From NCBI RefSeq assembly GCF_020991275.1, contig NZ_JAJLQY010000005.1:186001-250000 (forward strand): a stretch of DNA of 64,000 nt, in the 5' to 3' direction. The notes beneath the pieces were generated by a model. The model was given only the letters and a program-made list of their open reading frames with translations. It made no database searches and was not told where the DNA came from. The translations under genes were made by a program, and so were the position numbers. Source of the DNA: Actinocorallia sp. API 0066 (GTDB lineage: Bacteria > Actinomycetota > Actinomycetes > Streptosporangiales > Streptosporangiaceae). This document shows, piece by piece, positions 53,836 to 63,656 of this stretch. Positions within the stretch are counted from its first letter, which is position 1; each line of letters opens with the position of its first letter.

Positions 53836-54735
53836 ATGCAGCTTGAGCTAAGGCATCTGCGGACGCTCTGCGCGATCGCCGACGCCGGGAGCCTCAGCCG
53901 CGCCGCCTCCGCCGTGGGGGTCTCCCAGCCCGCGCTCACCTCCCAGCTGCACCGCATCGAGGAGACGCTCGGCGGCCAGCTGTTCCAGCGCGGCAGGTTC
54001 GGGGTGCTGCCTACCCCGTTCGGCCAGTTCGTGCTCACCCGGGCCCGCTCGGTGCTGCTGACCGTCGACGAGCTGATCTCCGGGGCGTCCGCGCCGGAGA
54101 ACCGGGCGACCCTGCGCGTCGGCGGGTACGCGACCCCGCTCCTCACCGGCCTCGTGCGCCGCCTGTTCGCCGAGCCGGAAGCCTCCATCACCGTGCACAC
54201 CGAGTACTCGCCGCGTCTCCTACTCGACCTCTTGGGTGCGGGCCGCCTGGACGCCGCCGCTATCGTCGACTACCCGGGATACGAGCCGCCGGTCCCTTCT
54301 TCGGTCGAGATCAGACCGATCGCCGTAGAACCGATCCACGCGCTGCTTCCCGAGCACCACCCTCTGGCCGACCTGGCGGAGATCGGCCTGGCCGACCTGT
54401 CTGACGAGGACTGGGTGCTCACCCCCTCCGACGGCGTCGGATGGCACGAATACGTGTACGCCACCTGCGAGGAGAACGGCTTCACCCCGCGCGTCCGGCA
54501 CATGATGACCGAGCAGCCGATGACCCGCTCGCTCGTGGCCGACCACGGCGCCGTCACCCTGTGCCAGGCGACGGCCCTGGAGACGCCCGGCGTCGTCATC
54601 AGGCCGTTCAAGGGCTCCCCGCTCAGGCTGCGCCACGTGGTCGCCTGGCGGACCGACGGGCCGCTCGCGCACCGCGCCGGGGAGTTCGTGGCGATGGCCG
54701 TCGCCGCGCACGAGGAGGCTTCCCGCCGCTTCTGA
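53836..54735 (+). CDS. LysR-family transcriptional regulator
   Basis: 299 residues from ATG 53836 with GGAGAAGGGCAGG upstream; an earlier ATG at 53800 lacks such a site. Winged-helix N-terminus (ELRHLRTLCAIADAGSLSRA, ASAVGVSQPALTSQLHRIEE) and the C-terminal effector fold. It likely regulates the divergent hydrolase and itself. Confidence 0.88.
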   Translation: MQLELRHLRTLCAIADAGSLSRAASAVGVSQPALTSQLHRIEETLGGQLFQRGRFGVLPTPFGQFVLTRARSVLLTVDELISGASAPENRATLRVGGYATPLLTGLVRRLFAEPEASITVHTEYSPRLLLDLLGAGRLDAAAIVDYPGYEPPVPSSVEIRPIAVEPIHALLPEHHPLADLAEIGLADLSDEDWVLTPSDGVGWHEYVYATCEENGFTPRVRHMMTEQPMTRSLVADHGAVTLCQATALETPGVVIRPFKGSPLRLRHVVAWRTDGPLAHRAGEFVAMAVAAHEEASRRF

Positions 54736-54826
54736 CGCGGTGTCCCGGCCCCGACGGGACGGGGCTCCCTGTCCGCCCGCCCAGCGCGCGCGGCAGCCTT
54801 CTCCTACGGGGAAGGAAAGGAAGACC

Positions 54827-55453
54827 ATGAACATCGGACGGGGCCTCGCGGTCCTGCTCTGCGCGGGCCTGCTTACGGGCTGCGCCTTCCAGGTGGAGCC
54901 GAGGCAGTCCACCGGGCAGTCGACACCGGGCAAGACCGACGACCGCGACGGCCAGAGCCAGGGCGAGCAAGGCAGGACGCCGCCCAAGAGCACCTCAGGC
55001 ACGCGACGTGTTGTGCTCGCCGACCCGGCGGGCGGCCTCCCCCTCATCAAGGACAGCGGCGGCCTCTCTGACGTGCCCTTCGATCCGGGCGAGATACGGC
55101 AGAACATGAACCTGGTGATGGGCAAGTACCTGCCTCCCACCGGAACGGCTGCCGACGCCGTCCTCGTCGTCGCGGTGGACGGGGTGCCGGAGGACGCCTC
55201 ACAGCGCCGTGAGCACCTCTGGCGCGGCCTGCTGGACATGATCGGCTGGACCGAGGGCGCGTCCGCCGGGACGTTCGACGCGGGCCCGCTGGGCGGCTCC
55301 GTCGAGTGCTTCCTCGCCTCGCTCGCCGAGACCGGGCAGGCCGTCTGCGGCTGGGCCGACGCCTCCACCGCGGGCGTCGCGCTCTTCCCCAACAGCGACC
55401 TGCCTACCGCGGCCCGCACGTTCACGGCCATGCGCGCCGACCTGGAGCGGTGA
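54827..55453 (+). CDS. Secreted lipoprotein, unknown function
   Basis: 208 residues from ATG 54827, behind GGGAAGGAAAGGAAG. The signal peptide ends in LLTGC (lipobox, Cys ~19), so it is lipid-anchored outside. A Ser/Gln/Thr-rich linker follows and then a ~130-residue domain with LVVAVDGVPEDASQRREHLW and paired Cys near the end (SVECFLASLAETGQAVCGWA). No family recognised. Comparable small lipoproteins are widespread in actinomycetes. Confidence 0.7.
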   Translation: MNIGRGLAVLLCAGLLTGCAFQVEPRQSTGQSTPGKTDDRDGQSQGEQGRTPPKSTSGTRRVVLADPAGGLPLIKDSGGLSDVPFDPGEIRQNMNLVMGKYLPPTGTAADAVLVVAVDGVPEDASQRREHLWRGLLDMIGWTEGASAGTFDAGPLGGSVECFLASLAETGQAVCGWADASTAGVALFPNSDLPTAARTFTAMRADLER

Positions 55454-55464
55454 CGACGGGCCTC

Positions 55465-57129
55465 CTACTCGACGGCGTCACGGGCGTTGATGACACCCGC
55501 GCCGAAGAAGCCGTTATCGGAGAGGGTGCCTTCACACGTCTGGGTGGAGGTGTGCTCCGCCTCGCCGAGGTTCCACCGGTAGGTGTAGGTGGCCGGGACC
55601 GGGCAGGCCGTAGGGACGGACGTCGCCACGAGCCGCTTACGGACCTCAACCGGGTCGAGCGTAAGGCCGCCGTGCACGGGGTCGGCCTGGCCGTACCTGC
55701 TGACGATGAGGGCAGCCACCCCGGCGGCATGCGGCGCGGCCATCGAGGTCCCCTGGAGGGAGGCGTAGTACGCGCCGCCTTCCTTCACCACATACGGGAC
55801 GGCCGGAGTGCCGTCGGCGCGGATCGTGCCTCCGGCCCGTCCCACCTGCTCCGGGTAAGCGGCCCAGACGCCTATCTCGTCGTCGACCCTGCCGTCGGGC
55901 GTGTCCACCTTGTCGCCGCCGGGCGCCGCCACGGCCACGTACCCCAGGCCGTAGCTGGAGTAGTACGCCTTACGTCCGGTGATACCCGTCGCCGAGACCG
56001 GGATGACGTGCTCCCCCTCGGAAGGCTGGGAGACGCAGGAGGGCGGCACCCTGCGCTTGCGCGGCTTCTGGCCGGGGATGGAGGCGAAGTTGGGGCTGGC
56101 GTTGTCGATGATGGCCCTGGTGTAGTCCGACTTGTCGTTGCCCGCCGCCGCTATCAGCGTCACACCCTTGCCGTGCGCGTAGCGCAGCGCCCGGTTGACG
56201 GCCTCGATGACCGTCTTCTGCTGGAGCCGCTCCTCCGGCGTCGCCGTGGGGTCGTCCGGGCAGTTCCAGGCCCAGGGGTCGAGGTAGTAGGACATGTTCA
56301 CCACGTCGATGCCGTTGTCGGCGGCGTAGACGAGGGCGTCCAGGGTGGGCTTGAGGAAGAACTGGCCGGAGTCCTGGCCGGTCCGCAGGTTCACGATGGT
56401 CACGTTCGGCGCCACACCGGTGATCCCTACGCCGTCGTCGGGTGCGGCGATGGTCGAGGCGATGTGGGTGCCATGTTCGTTCTCGTCCACGTCGGCGGGG
56501 TCGTGGCACGAGCCGTCAGGGTCGGTCGCGCACTCGCCGTCGATCGTCACGCCGTTGGCGTCGCGCGGCATGTCGACGGTGAAGTTGCGGCTGAGCGCGC
56601 GGTCGAAGTTCGGCGCGATGTCGGGGTGCGAGGCGTCGATGCCGGTGTCCATGACGCCCACGAGGACGCCCTTGTCGCCCTTGGTCAGCGCGTGCGCCTC
56701 CGGGGCGTTGATCTGCTTCATGTCCCACTGGCGCTCGGCCACGGGCTTGACGGGCCCGCTGGAGCCCGTCGCGGTCGGCTCCGGGGCGCGGACGGACTCG
56801 GCGGCGTCGCCCGAGCGGCCCTCCTTGGGCAGCGCGGCGACGGGACGGTTGGGGGCGGCGCCCGCGAGGTCCTGGGAAGCGATGACGTCGCCTACGAAGC
56901 GCGTACTACTGGTGAGGACGGTCGCGAAGCCGATCGCCGTGTTCTCGGCCGTGACAGCCCCGCCCGCGGCCGTGACGGCCGCGCGCGCACGGTCCAGCGG
57001 CACCCCCGCGCCGTACAGGACGAGGAACTCACGCTCGCCCGGCGTCCCCGGGCCCGCCTGCGCGGGCGGACTGATCAGGGTCGCGGTGACGGCGGCCACC
57101 GCGGTTGTGGCGGTGAGTACGCGCCGCAT
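55465..57129 (-). CDS. Secreted S8 serine protease (subtilisin-like)
   Basis: 554 residues. Signal peptide (VLTATTAVAAVTATLISPPA, cut near AQA), a propeptide (FLVLYGAGVPLDRARAAVTA), then the catalytic triad: VGVMDTGIDASHPD (Asp), DENEHGTHIASTIAAPDDGV (His), and GTSMAAPHAAGVAALIVSRY (Ser). Asn of the oxyanion hole lies in TLIAAAGNDKSD. A long insertion with paired Cys (SCVSQPSEGEHVIPVSATGI) suggests disulfides. Extracellular proteolysis. Confidence 0.92.
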   Translation of the reverse strand: MRRVLTATTAVAAVTATLISPPAQAGPGTPGEREFLVLYGAGVPLDRARAAVTAAGGAVTAENTAIGFATVLTSSTRFVGDVIASQDLAGAAPNRPVAALPKEGRSGDAAESVRAPEPTATGSSGPVKPVAERQWDMKQINAPEAHALTKGDKGVLVGVMDTGIDASHPDIAPNFDRALSRNFTVDMPRDANGVTIDGECATDPDGSCHDPADVDENEHGTHIASTIAAPDDGVGITGVAPNVTIVNLRTGQDSGQFFLKPTLDALVYAADNGIDVVNMSYYLDPWAWNCPDDPTATPEERLQQKTVIEAVNRALRYAHGKGVTLIAAAGNDKSDYTRAIIDNASPNFASIPGQKPRKRRVPPSCVSQPSEGEHVIPVSATGITGRKAYYSSYGLGYVAVAAPGGDKVDTPDGRVDDEIGVWAAYPEQVGRAGGTIRADGTPAVPYVVKEGGAYYASLQGTSMAAPHAAGVAALIVSRYGQADPVHGGLTLDPVEVRKRLVATSVPTACPVPATYTYRWNLGEAEHTSTQTCEGTLSDNGFFGAGVINARDAVE

Positions 57130-57210
57130 CGCACCTCCCGAAACGGGTTCCTTCCCAGGACGCTACAGACCGTGGTCTTCGCTGGGCTCCCCGCGCGGGT
57201 ATCGGAAGGG

Positions 57211-58362
57211 TCAGCCGGTGCGCAGCTCCATCATCAGCGCCTCGACCGCGAGCAAAGGATTGACGTTCGCTGCGAGCCGCTCCCGGCAGGCCATGATCGA
57301 GTCGAGCCGTCGCAGCGCCCCCTCCGGCGTGATCCGGCGGGCCTGGTCGCCGAGCTCGCGGGAGCGGTCGCCGTTCACCAGCGGCACGCGCGCGCCGAAC
57401 TGGAGCGCCAGCAGATCCCGGTAGAAGGACGCCAGATCGAGCAGGGCGCGATCGAGGGCGTCCCGCTTGATCCGGGTCGCCCTCGACTTCTGGCGGTCCT
57501 CCAGATCCTTCAGAGCGCCCGCTGTGCCGCGCGGCATCCTGCCCTTGGCCGACTCGCCGAGCGCCTGGCGCATCGCGGCGGTCTCGGACTCGTTGAGCTG
57601 CTCGCTCATCGCCTTCGCCTCCTCCTCGGCCGTCTTGACCAGGGATTCGGCGGCGAGCGCGGCGGGCCCGACGGCCGTCAGGCGGGCCGGGACGGCAAGG
57701 ACGTCGGCGCGCCGCGCGCGCACGGACGGGTCGCCGGCCAACTGCCGGGCACGCGCGATGTCCCCTTGGGCGGCCTGCGCGCACACACGGGCGAGTTCCG
57801 GTTCGACGCCGTCGCGCTGGACGAGCAGCGCCGTCACGTCCTCGACGGGCGGGGTGCGCAGGGTGACGAGGCGGCAGCGGGACCTGATCGTCATCACAAG
57901 GTCGTCGGGCGAGGGCGCGCACAGCAGCCACACCGTCTTGGGCGGCGGCTCTTCGATCGCCTTCAGCAGCGCGTTGGCAGCGGCCTCGGTGGCCCGGTCG
58001 GCGTCCTCGAACAGCACGATCTGCCACCGGCCGCCGCTGGGCCGCGCCGCCGCCCGCAGCACGAGTTCACGCGTCGCCCGGACGGAGTAGGACAGCCCCT
58101 GCGGCCTGACGACCTCCAGGTCGGCGTGGGTGCCCGCGAGGACCTGGTGGCAGGCGGCGCAGTAGCCGCAGCCCGCGGGCTCCTCGGTGCACTGGAGGGC
58201 GGCGGCGAAAGCCGACGCGGCGGCCTCCCGGCCGGAGCCGGGCGGGCCGGTGAACAGCCAGGCGTGGGTCATACCGCCGGTGCCCTCGCGCGCCGCCGCG
58301 ACCGCCGCCTTGAGCTGCGCGACGACCGGCCGCTGGCCCACCAGATCGTCGAACACCGTCAC
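57211..58362 (-). CDS. holB: DNA polymerase III subunit delta'
   Basis: 383 residues. Clamp-loader delta' subunit. DDLVGQRPVVAQLKAAVAAA, a P-loop-like but non-canonical GPPGSGREAAASAF (Lys replaced, as in delta', which does not hydrolyse ATP), and the zinc module CGYCAACHQVLAGTHADLEV. LVTLRTPPVEDVTALLVQRD is the sensor/arginine-finger region. It lies beside tmk and topA, a common actinobacterial order; the three share one strand but with gaps of 28-42 bases. Confidence 0.9.
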   Translation of the reverse strand: MTVFDDLVGQRPVVAQLKAAVAAAREGTGGMTHAWLFTGPPGSGREAAASAFAAALQCTEEPAGCGYCAACHQVLAGTHADLEVVRPQGLSYSVRATRELVLRAAARPSGGRWQIVLFEDADRATEAAANALLKAIEEPPPKTVWLLCAPSPDDLVMTIRSRCRLVTLRTPPVEDVTALLVQRDGVEPELARVCAQAAQGDIARARQLAGDPSVRARRADVLAVPARLTAVGPAALAAESLVKTAEEEAKAMSEQLNESETAAMRQALGESAKGRMPRGTAGALKDLEDRQKSRATRIKRDALDRALLDLASFYRDLLALQFGARVPLVNGDRSRELGDQARRITPEGALRRLDSIMACRERLAANVNPLLAVEALMMELRTG

Positions 58363-58404
58363 GTCCGCCAGGCTAGTGCACGGCCAGCGCGCGCGGGGTC
58401 GGCC

Positions 58405-60405
58405 TCATGCGTCGGTGATAGCGGGGAACGTGGAGGTGATGTCCTCCGTGGACGCCGGGACGGGGTCGGGCAGGATCGCCAGCACCTTCTCCTGGATCTG
58501 CCGGGTGATCTCGGACTGCGCGAGCGCGGCGTCCACCACGAGGTACCTTTCCGGCGCCGCCTCGGCCAGCGCCCGGAAGCCCCGCCTGACGCGCTCGTGG
58601 AAGTCCTGCGGCTCCGACTCGATCCGGTCGGCCGGAGAGGCGAACCGCCCCAGGCCGAGGGTAGGAGGCACGTCGAGCAGGACCGTCAGATCAGGGACGA
58701 GCTCTCCGGTCGCCCACTCGTTGACGGCCCTGATCTCCTCCACCGGCAGCTCCCTGCCGTAGCCCTGGTAGGCGAGCGTGGAGTCGACGTACCTGTCGGT
58801 GATGACGACCGAGCCGCGCTCCAGCGCGGGCCTGACGACGGCGGCCACGTGCTGGGCGCGGTCGGCGGCGTACAGCAGGGACTCGGCGCGGTCGGACAGC
58901 GCCGTCGTCTCACGGTCCAGCAGGATCGCGCGCAGCCGCATGCCCACCTTGGTGGCGCCCGGCTCGCGGGTGGTCACCACGTCGAAGCCGTTGTCGCGCA
59001 GCCAGATCGCCAGGAGCCGCGACTGGGTGGTCTTGCCCGCGCCCTCGCCGCCCTCGAAGGCGATGAACAGGCCGCGCTCCTTCTTCTTGCCCGGGGTGGG
59101 CGGTACGTAGGCCACGCCCTGCAGCGCACCATACAGATCCGCCTTGAGCGGGATGCCGCGCCGGTCGTCGGTGAGGCGGAAGGCGGCGAGCCCCGCGAGC
59201 AGCGTGAGGACGGCTCCGATGAGCAGCACCTCGGCGGCGCCCTGCACGGTGTAAGAGAGGTCACCCAAGGCGAGGAGATGGCTTCCGAGCGCCCCGGCCG
59301 CCAGCGGGGCGAGCACCGCGCAGACCGTCAGGACGACTCGCACGAGCGACCGCAGATAGGACGACGTCCTCTCCTGGAGGTCGTCCCGGATCTCCTCCGC
59401 CACGATCGCCACAGCCGTCGCGCCCGCCACGCCCGCGCCGAACCCGACGAGGCCGGACAGCACGAACAGCGCCACCAGCTCCTGGATGAGCGCCGCGGGG
59501 ACGAGCGCCAGCGCCGTCGCCAGGACGGCGAGGCCGAAGAGGCGGCGGCGGCTCAGGTCGCGCAGGATCCGCGGTCCGAGGAACATCCCGGAAGCAAGCC
59601 CGAGGAAGACGGCGCCGAAGAGCATCCCGTAACCGGCGTCGCCCGCCTGCAGGGCCGCGACGGTCGGGCGGAGCACACCGATAAGCAGGCCGCCCGCTAC
59701 CGACACCCCGGACAGCCCGATGATCAGACCCCGGACAAGCGGCGTGCCTCCGGCGTACTTCCAGCCGTCCAGGATGCGCCCCGGCAGGGACGGCACCGTA
59801 ACGGGATGCCTGGACGCGCCGACCCTGAGCGTGAACACCACGACCGCACCCGCGAGGAACACCCCCGACGTCACGTACAAAGCCAGATCCGGACCCGGAA
59901 GCAGCCACCGCGCGAGCAACGCCACCACGGCGAACACAAGGCCCGCGACCGGAGCGGTGCCGTAGACCGTCCACACGGCGACGCTCCGGGCCCGCGGGTA
60001 CAGCTTCGGAGGCACGGCCGCCGGGACCGTGGCGTCCTCGGCGGGCCTGCGCAGCAGCGAAGCCAGCTCGACGAGGAAGGCAGCGGCGAACACCCACTCC
60101 AGACGTCCCACGAGCGGCACCGAGAGCAGCAGGCCGAAGCGCGCCACGTCCGTCGCGAGCATGACCACCCGGCGGTCCAGCCGGTCCACGAGCGCACCCG
60201 CAAGCGGGCCGAGCAGCAGCACCGGCAGCAGCGTCGCGGCGAGCACTCCGGCGACGGCGTAGGCACGCGTCGCGTAGGAGCCCGCGAGGGCGTGCGCCAT
60301 GGCGGTGAGCGCTAGCAGGCTCAGCCAGGTACCGAGGCTGGACAGCGTGACCGCGATCCACAGCCGCCGGAAGGGCCCGACCGACAAGACGCCCGGATTG
60401 TTCAT
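58405..60405 (-). CDS. tmk: Fused MFS-type membrane protein and thymidylate kinase
   Basis: 666 residues. Residues ~1-430 are an MFS-like domain with about 12 helices (LSVGPFRRLWIAVTLSSLGT, GPLAGALVDRLDRRVVMLAT). Residues ~450-650 are dTMP kinase: Walker A AFEGGEGAGKTTQSRLLAIW, TTREPGATKVGMRLRAILL, a DRYVDSTLAYQGYGRELPVE (DRY/H motif) and a lid. dTMP kinase makes dTDP for DNA synthesis. The actinobacterial fusion is known, but the transporter domain's function is unproven. Located between holB and topA. Confidence 0.9.
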   Translation of the reverse strand: MNNPGVLSVGPFRRLWIAVTLSSLGTWLSLLALTAMAHALAGSYATRAYAVAGVLAATLLPVLLLGPLAGALVDRLDRRVVMLATDVARFGLLLSVPLVGRLEWVFAAAFLVELASLLRRPAEDATVPAAVPPKLYPRARSVAVWTVYGTAPVAGLVFAVVALLARWLLPGPDLALYVTSGVFLAGAVVVFTLRVGASRHPVTVPSLPGRILDGWKYAGGTPLVRGLIIGLSGVSVAGGLLIGVLRPTVAALQAGDAGYGMLFGAVFLGLASGMFLGPRILRDLSRRRLFGLAVLATALALVPAALIQELVALFVLSGLVGFGAGVAGATAVAIVAEEIRDDLQERTSSYLRSLVRVVLTVCAVLAPLAAGALGSHLLALGDLSYTVQGAAEVLLIGAVLTLLAGLAAFRLTDDRRGIPLKADLYGALQGVAYVPPTPGKKKERGLFIAFEGGEGAGKTTQSRLLAIWLRDNGFDVVTTREPGATKVGMRLRAILLDRETTALSDRAESLLYAADRAQHVAAVVRPALERGSVVITDRYVDSTLAYQGYGRELPVEEIRAVNEWATGELVPDLTVLLDVPPTLGLGRFASPADRIESEPQDFHERVRRGFRALAEAAPERYLVVDAALAQSEITRQIQEKVLAILPDPVPASTEDITSTFPAITDA

Positions 60406-60433
60406 GCCAGTGAGGGTATCCGGGCCCGTGTCC

Positions 60434-63133
60434 CTATGCCTGCGACTTGGCCCTCGTTGTGGGCTTCGCCTTGGTGGTGGTCTTGGCCGCCGTCTTGGGC
60501 TTGGCCGGGGCCCGCTTGCGCGCCGGCTTCGGCCCCGCCGCGGCGACCTTCTCGCGACGTTCGGCCAGCAACTCGGCGGCCCGCTCGATGGTGATCGCCT
60601 CGACCTCGTCGCCCTTGCGCAGCGACGCGTTGGTCTCGCCGTCGGTCACGTACGGGCCGAAACGGCCCTCCTTGACCGTCACGGGCTTGCCGGAGACCGG
60701 GTCGTTCCCCAGCTCGCGCAGCGGCGGCGCGGCGGCCCTGCGGCCCCGCTGCTTCGGCTGGGCGTACAGCTCGCGCGCCTCGTCGATCGTCACCGTGAAG
60801 ATCTGCGCCTCGGACGTCAGCGAGCGGGAGTCCGTCCCCTTCTTCAGGTAGGGACCGAACCGCCCGTTCTGCGCGGTGACGACCTCGCCGTCCAGTTCGC
60901 CGACGACCCTGGGCAGCGACATCAGCTGGAGCGCCTGCTCCAGGGTGATCGTGTCCAGTGACATGTCCTTGAACAGCGAGCCTGTGCGCGGCTTGGGCGC
61001 ACCCGCCTTCTTGCGGCCCGACGCCGTCGTGGTGAGCTCCTCAGGCAGGATCTCCGTCACGTACGGCCCGAACCGCCCGTTCTTGGCGACGACCTCAAAG
61101 CCCGTCTCCGGGTCGCGGCCGAGCACCCGGTCGCCGCTGGGCTGGGCGAACAGCTCGTCGGCCTTCGCCTTGTCCAGCTCGTCGGGGGCGAGGTCCTCAG
61201 GGATGTTGACGCGCTCGCCGTCACGGTCGAGGTAGGGGCCGTAGCGGCCTACCCGGATCATCGTGCCGGGATCGTCCTTCACCGGGAAGGACGAGATCTC
61301 CTTGGCGTCGATGTCCCCGAGGTCGCTGACGAGCTCCTTCAGGCCGTGCTCACCGTGGTAGAAGCGGCGCAGCCAAGGCACCCGCTCGGCCTCCCCGCGC
61401 GCGATGGCGTCGAGGGACTCCTCCATCTGCGCGGTGAAGTCGTAGTCCACGAGGTTGCCGAAGTGCTTCTCCAACAGTTGCACCACGGCGAACGCGAGGA
61501 ACGCCGGGACAAGGGCGGTGCCCTTCTTGAACACGTACCCACGGTCGAGGATGGTCGCGATGATCGAGGAGTAGGTGGACGGCCGCCCGATCTCGCGGTC
61601 CTCCAGCTCCTTGATCAGGGACGCCTCGGTGTACCGGGCGGGGGCCCGGGTCGTGTGGCCCTCGGCGGTGAGCGCGCGCGGGTCCAGCGCGTCGCCCTCG
61701 GCCAGCACGGGCAGCCGCGACTCCTGGTCGTCGGTGCCCGACTCGGGGTCGTCGGCGCCCTCGACGTACGCCTTCAGGAAGCCGTGGAAGGTGATCGTCC
61801 GGCCCGACGCGCCGAACTCGGCGGCCTCGCCGTTGGACGACTCGCCCACGATGCGGACGGAGACCGACTGGCCCGCCGCGTCCTTCATCTGCGACGCGAT
61901 CGTCCGCTTCCAGATCAGCTCGTACAGCCGGAACTGGTCGCCCGTCAGGCGCGTCTCGGCGGGCGTCTGGAAGGTGTCGCCCGCGGGGCGGATGGCCTCG
62001 TGCGCCTCCTGCGCGTTCTTCACCTTGCCCGTGTAGACGCGCGGCTTGTCCGGCACGTACTGCGCGCCGTACAGGGCGCTCGCCTGGTTGCGCGCGGCGG
62101 CGATGGCCGTCTGGGACAGCGTGATGCTGTCCGTACGCATGTAGGTGATGTAACCGTTCTCATAGAGCCGCTGCGCGATCTGCATCGCGTACTTGGGCGA
62201 GAACCCCAGCTTGCGGCTCGCCTCCTGCTGCATCGTGGTGGTGCGGAAGGGCGCGTACGGCTTACGCGTGTACGGCTTCTGCTCGACGGAGGTGACCTTG
62301 AAGGGACGTCCCTCCAGGCGGGCCGCAAGGCCGCGCGCCGTCTCCTCGTCCAGCTGGCGGGCGTTGCCCTTCACCTTGCCCAGCGAGGTGAAATCACGGC
62401 CCTGGGCGACCCGCGTGCCATCGATAGAGACGAGCTTGGCCGTGAAGAGATTCGGCTCCTCGTCCCTGCCCGTCCCGAGATCGGCGGAGATGTCCCAGTA
62501 GTCGGCGGGCACAAACGCGATGCGCTCCCGCTCCCGCTCCACCACCAGGCGCGTCGCCACCGACTGGACCCGGCCCGCCGAGAGCTTCGGCATGACCTTC
62601 TTCCACAGGACGGGGCTCACCTCGTACCCGTAGAGGCGGTCGAGGATACGACGGGTCTCCTGCGCGTCCACAAGCTGCAGGTTCAGCTCACGCGTGTTGG
62701 CTGCCGCCGCCCGGATGGCATCGGGGGTGATCTCGTTGAACACCATCCGGTGCACCGGCACCTTCGGCTTGAGGACCTCGCGCAGATGCCAGGCGATCGC
62801 CTCGCCCTCGCGGTCCTCGTCCGTCGCCAGGAAGAGCTCGTCGGCCTCGCTGAGCAGCTTCCTCAGCTTCGCGACCTGCTGCTTCTTGTCCGAGTTGACG
62901 ATGTAGACCGGCTCGAACTCGTGGTCGACGTTCACGCCCAGCCGCCCCCACGGCTCGGCCTTGTACTTCGCCGGCACCTCGGCCGCGTCCGCGGGAAGAT
63001 CGCGGATGTGACCGATGCTGGACTCGACCACGTAACCCTTGCCGAGGTAGCCCGCGATCGTCTTCGCCTTCGCTGGCGACTCGACGATCACCAGGCGGGT
63101 GACTCCCGACCTGCTGCCGTTACTGGCTGGCAC
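60434..63133 (-). CDS. topA: DNA topoisomerase I
   Basis: 899 residues, typical for actinobacterial TopA, which relaxes negative supercoils. TOPRIM start (RLVIVESPAKAKTIAGYLGK), active-site Tyr in YENGYITYMRTDSITLS, TRVVERERERIAFVPADYWD-like region, and KAYVEGADDPESG. The C-terminal third has several FGPYxxxG repeats (VGRYGPYLDRDGERVNIPED; KNGRFGPYVTEILPEELTTT; VKEGRFGPYVTDGETNASLR) and a Lys/Ala/Pro-rich tail, the lysine-rich tail that is characteristic of actinobacterial TopA. Confidence 0.95.
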   Translation of the reverse strand: MPASNGSRSGVTRLVIVESPAKAKTIAGYLGKGYVVESSIGHIRDLPADAAEVPAKYKAEPWGRLGVNVDHEFEPVYIVNSDKKQQVAKLRKLLSEADELFLATDEDREGEAIAWHLREVLKPKVPVHRMVFNEITPDAIRAAAANTRELNLQLVDAQETRRILDRLYGYEVSPVLWKKVMPKLSAGRVQSVATRLVVERERERIAFVPADYWDISADLGTGRDEEPNLFTAKLVSIDGTRVAQGRDFTSLGKVKGNARQLDEETARGLAARLEGRPFKVTSVEQKPYTRKPYAPFRTTTMQQEASRKLGFSPKYAMQIAQRLYENGYITYMRTDSITLSQTAIAAARNQASALYGAQYVPDKPRVYTGKVKNAQEAHEAIRPAGDTFQTPAETRLTGDQFRLYELIWKRTIASQMKDAAGQSVSVRIVGESSNGEAAEFGASGRTITFHGFLKAYVEGADDPESGTDDQESRLPVLAEGDALDPRALTAEGHTTRAPARYTEASLIKELEDREIGRPSTYSSIIATILDRGYVFKKGTALVPAFLAFAVVQLLEKHFGNLVDYDFTAQMEESLDAIARGEAERVPWLRRFYHGEHGLKELVSDLGDIDAKEISSFPVKDDPGTMIRVGRYGPYLDRDGERVNIPEDLAPDELDKAKADELFAQPSGDRVLGRDPETGFEVVAKNGRFGPYVTEILPEELTTTASGRKKAGAPKPRTGSLFKDMSLDTITLEQALQLMSLPRVVGELDGEVVTAQNGRFGPYLKKGTDSRSLTSEAQIFTVTIDEARELYAQPKQRGRRAAAPPLRELGNDPVSGKPVTVKEGRFGPYVTDGETNASLRKGDEVEAITIERAAELLAERREKVAAAGPKPARKRAPAKPKTAAKTTTKAKPTTRAKSQA

Positions 63134-63365
63134 AGCTCTCCGACCTATCCGTGTCGCTTCAAACGCTTCGTTTCTGACGTGTCGTCGCTCATGGCGCCTT
63201 CACCCCGACGGTACCCCCGGCGACGCCCGCCCCCTGCCGTGCGGGGTTCCCGCCCACCACGCGACGATAAACCCCCGACAGGATGACACGCCTCAACGTC
63301 ATGGAAGACCAGGCTCTTCCCGAAGGGTTCATCTCGCCGCTCCCGTCTGGCATCCTTTGGTTGTG

Positions 63366-63563
63366 ATGGGGGAGTACACCTACCTGATCCTGAATCTGCC
63401 ACGAGGGACCACCCGCGAGGTCGCCCGGCAGGTGATGACCGAGCACGCCGAGTACGGGGGCTGGGAACTCCACACCGTACGCGTCCATCGTGACGGACGG
63501 CGCCGCATCCAGCTCCGCAAGAAGATCATCCGCGCCCGGAGCACCCTGCGCGAACGCGTCTGA
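63366..63563 (+). CDS. DUF5703-like small protein
   Basis: 65 residues from ATG 63366 (GTG at 63363 also possible). GEYTYLILNLPRGTTREVAR, MTEHAEYGGWELHTVRVHRD and GRRRIQLRKKIIRA fit the DUF5703 family of actinobacterial small proteins, function unknown. It is divergent from topA. Confidence 0.75.
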   Translation: MGEYTYLILNLPRGTTREVARQVMTEHAEYGGWELHTVRVHRDGRRRIQLRKKIIRARSTLRERV

Positions 63564-63656
63564 CGCCGCGGGGGGCTCCGCCCGCCCCGAGCCGCGCTCC
63601 CGGGACGGGCGGAGCGCGCTAACCCGGCGGGGCGCCGACGAGGCCGCTCACCCGCG

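Noticed and set aside
55306-60315. A plus-strand open frame of 1669 codons opposite the S8 protease, holB and MFS-tmk genes
   Set aside because: It is antisense to three well-recognised genes and its Arg/Gly/Val-rich composition is what the opposite strand of high-GC codons gives. No domain or ribosome site.
61346-63286. A plus-strand open frame of 646 codons opposite topA
   Set aside because: Antisense shadow of topA from GC-biased codons; no start signal or recognised domain.
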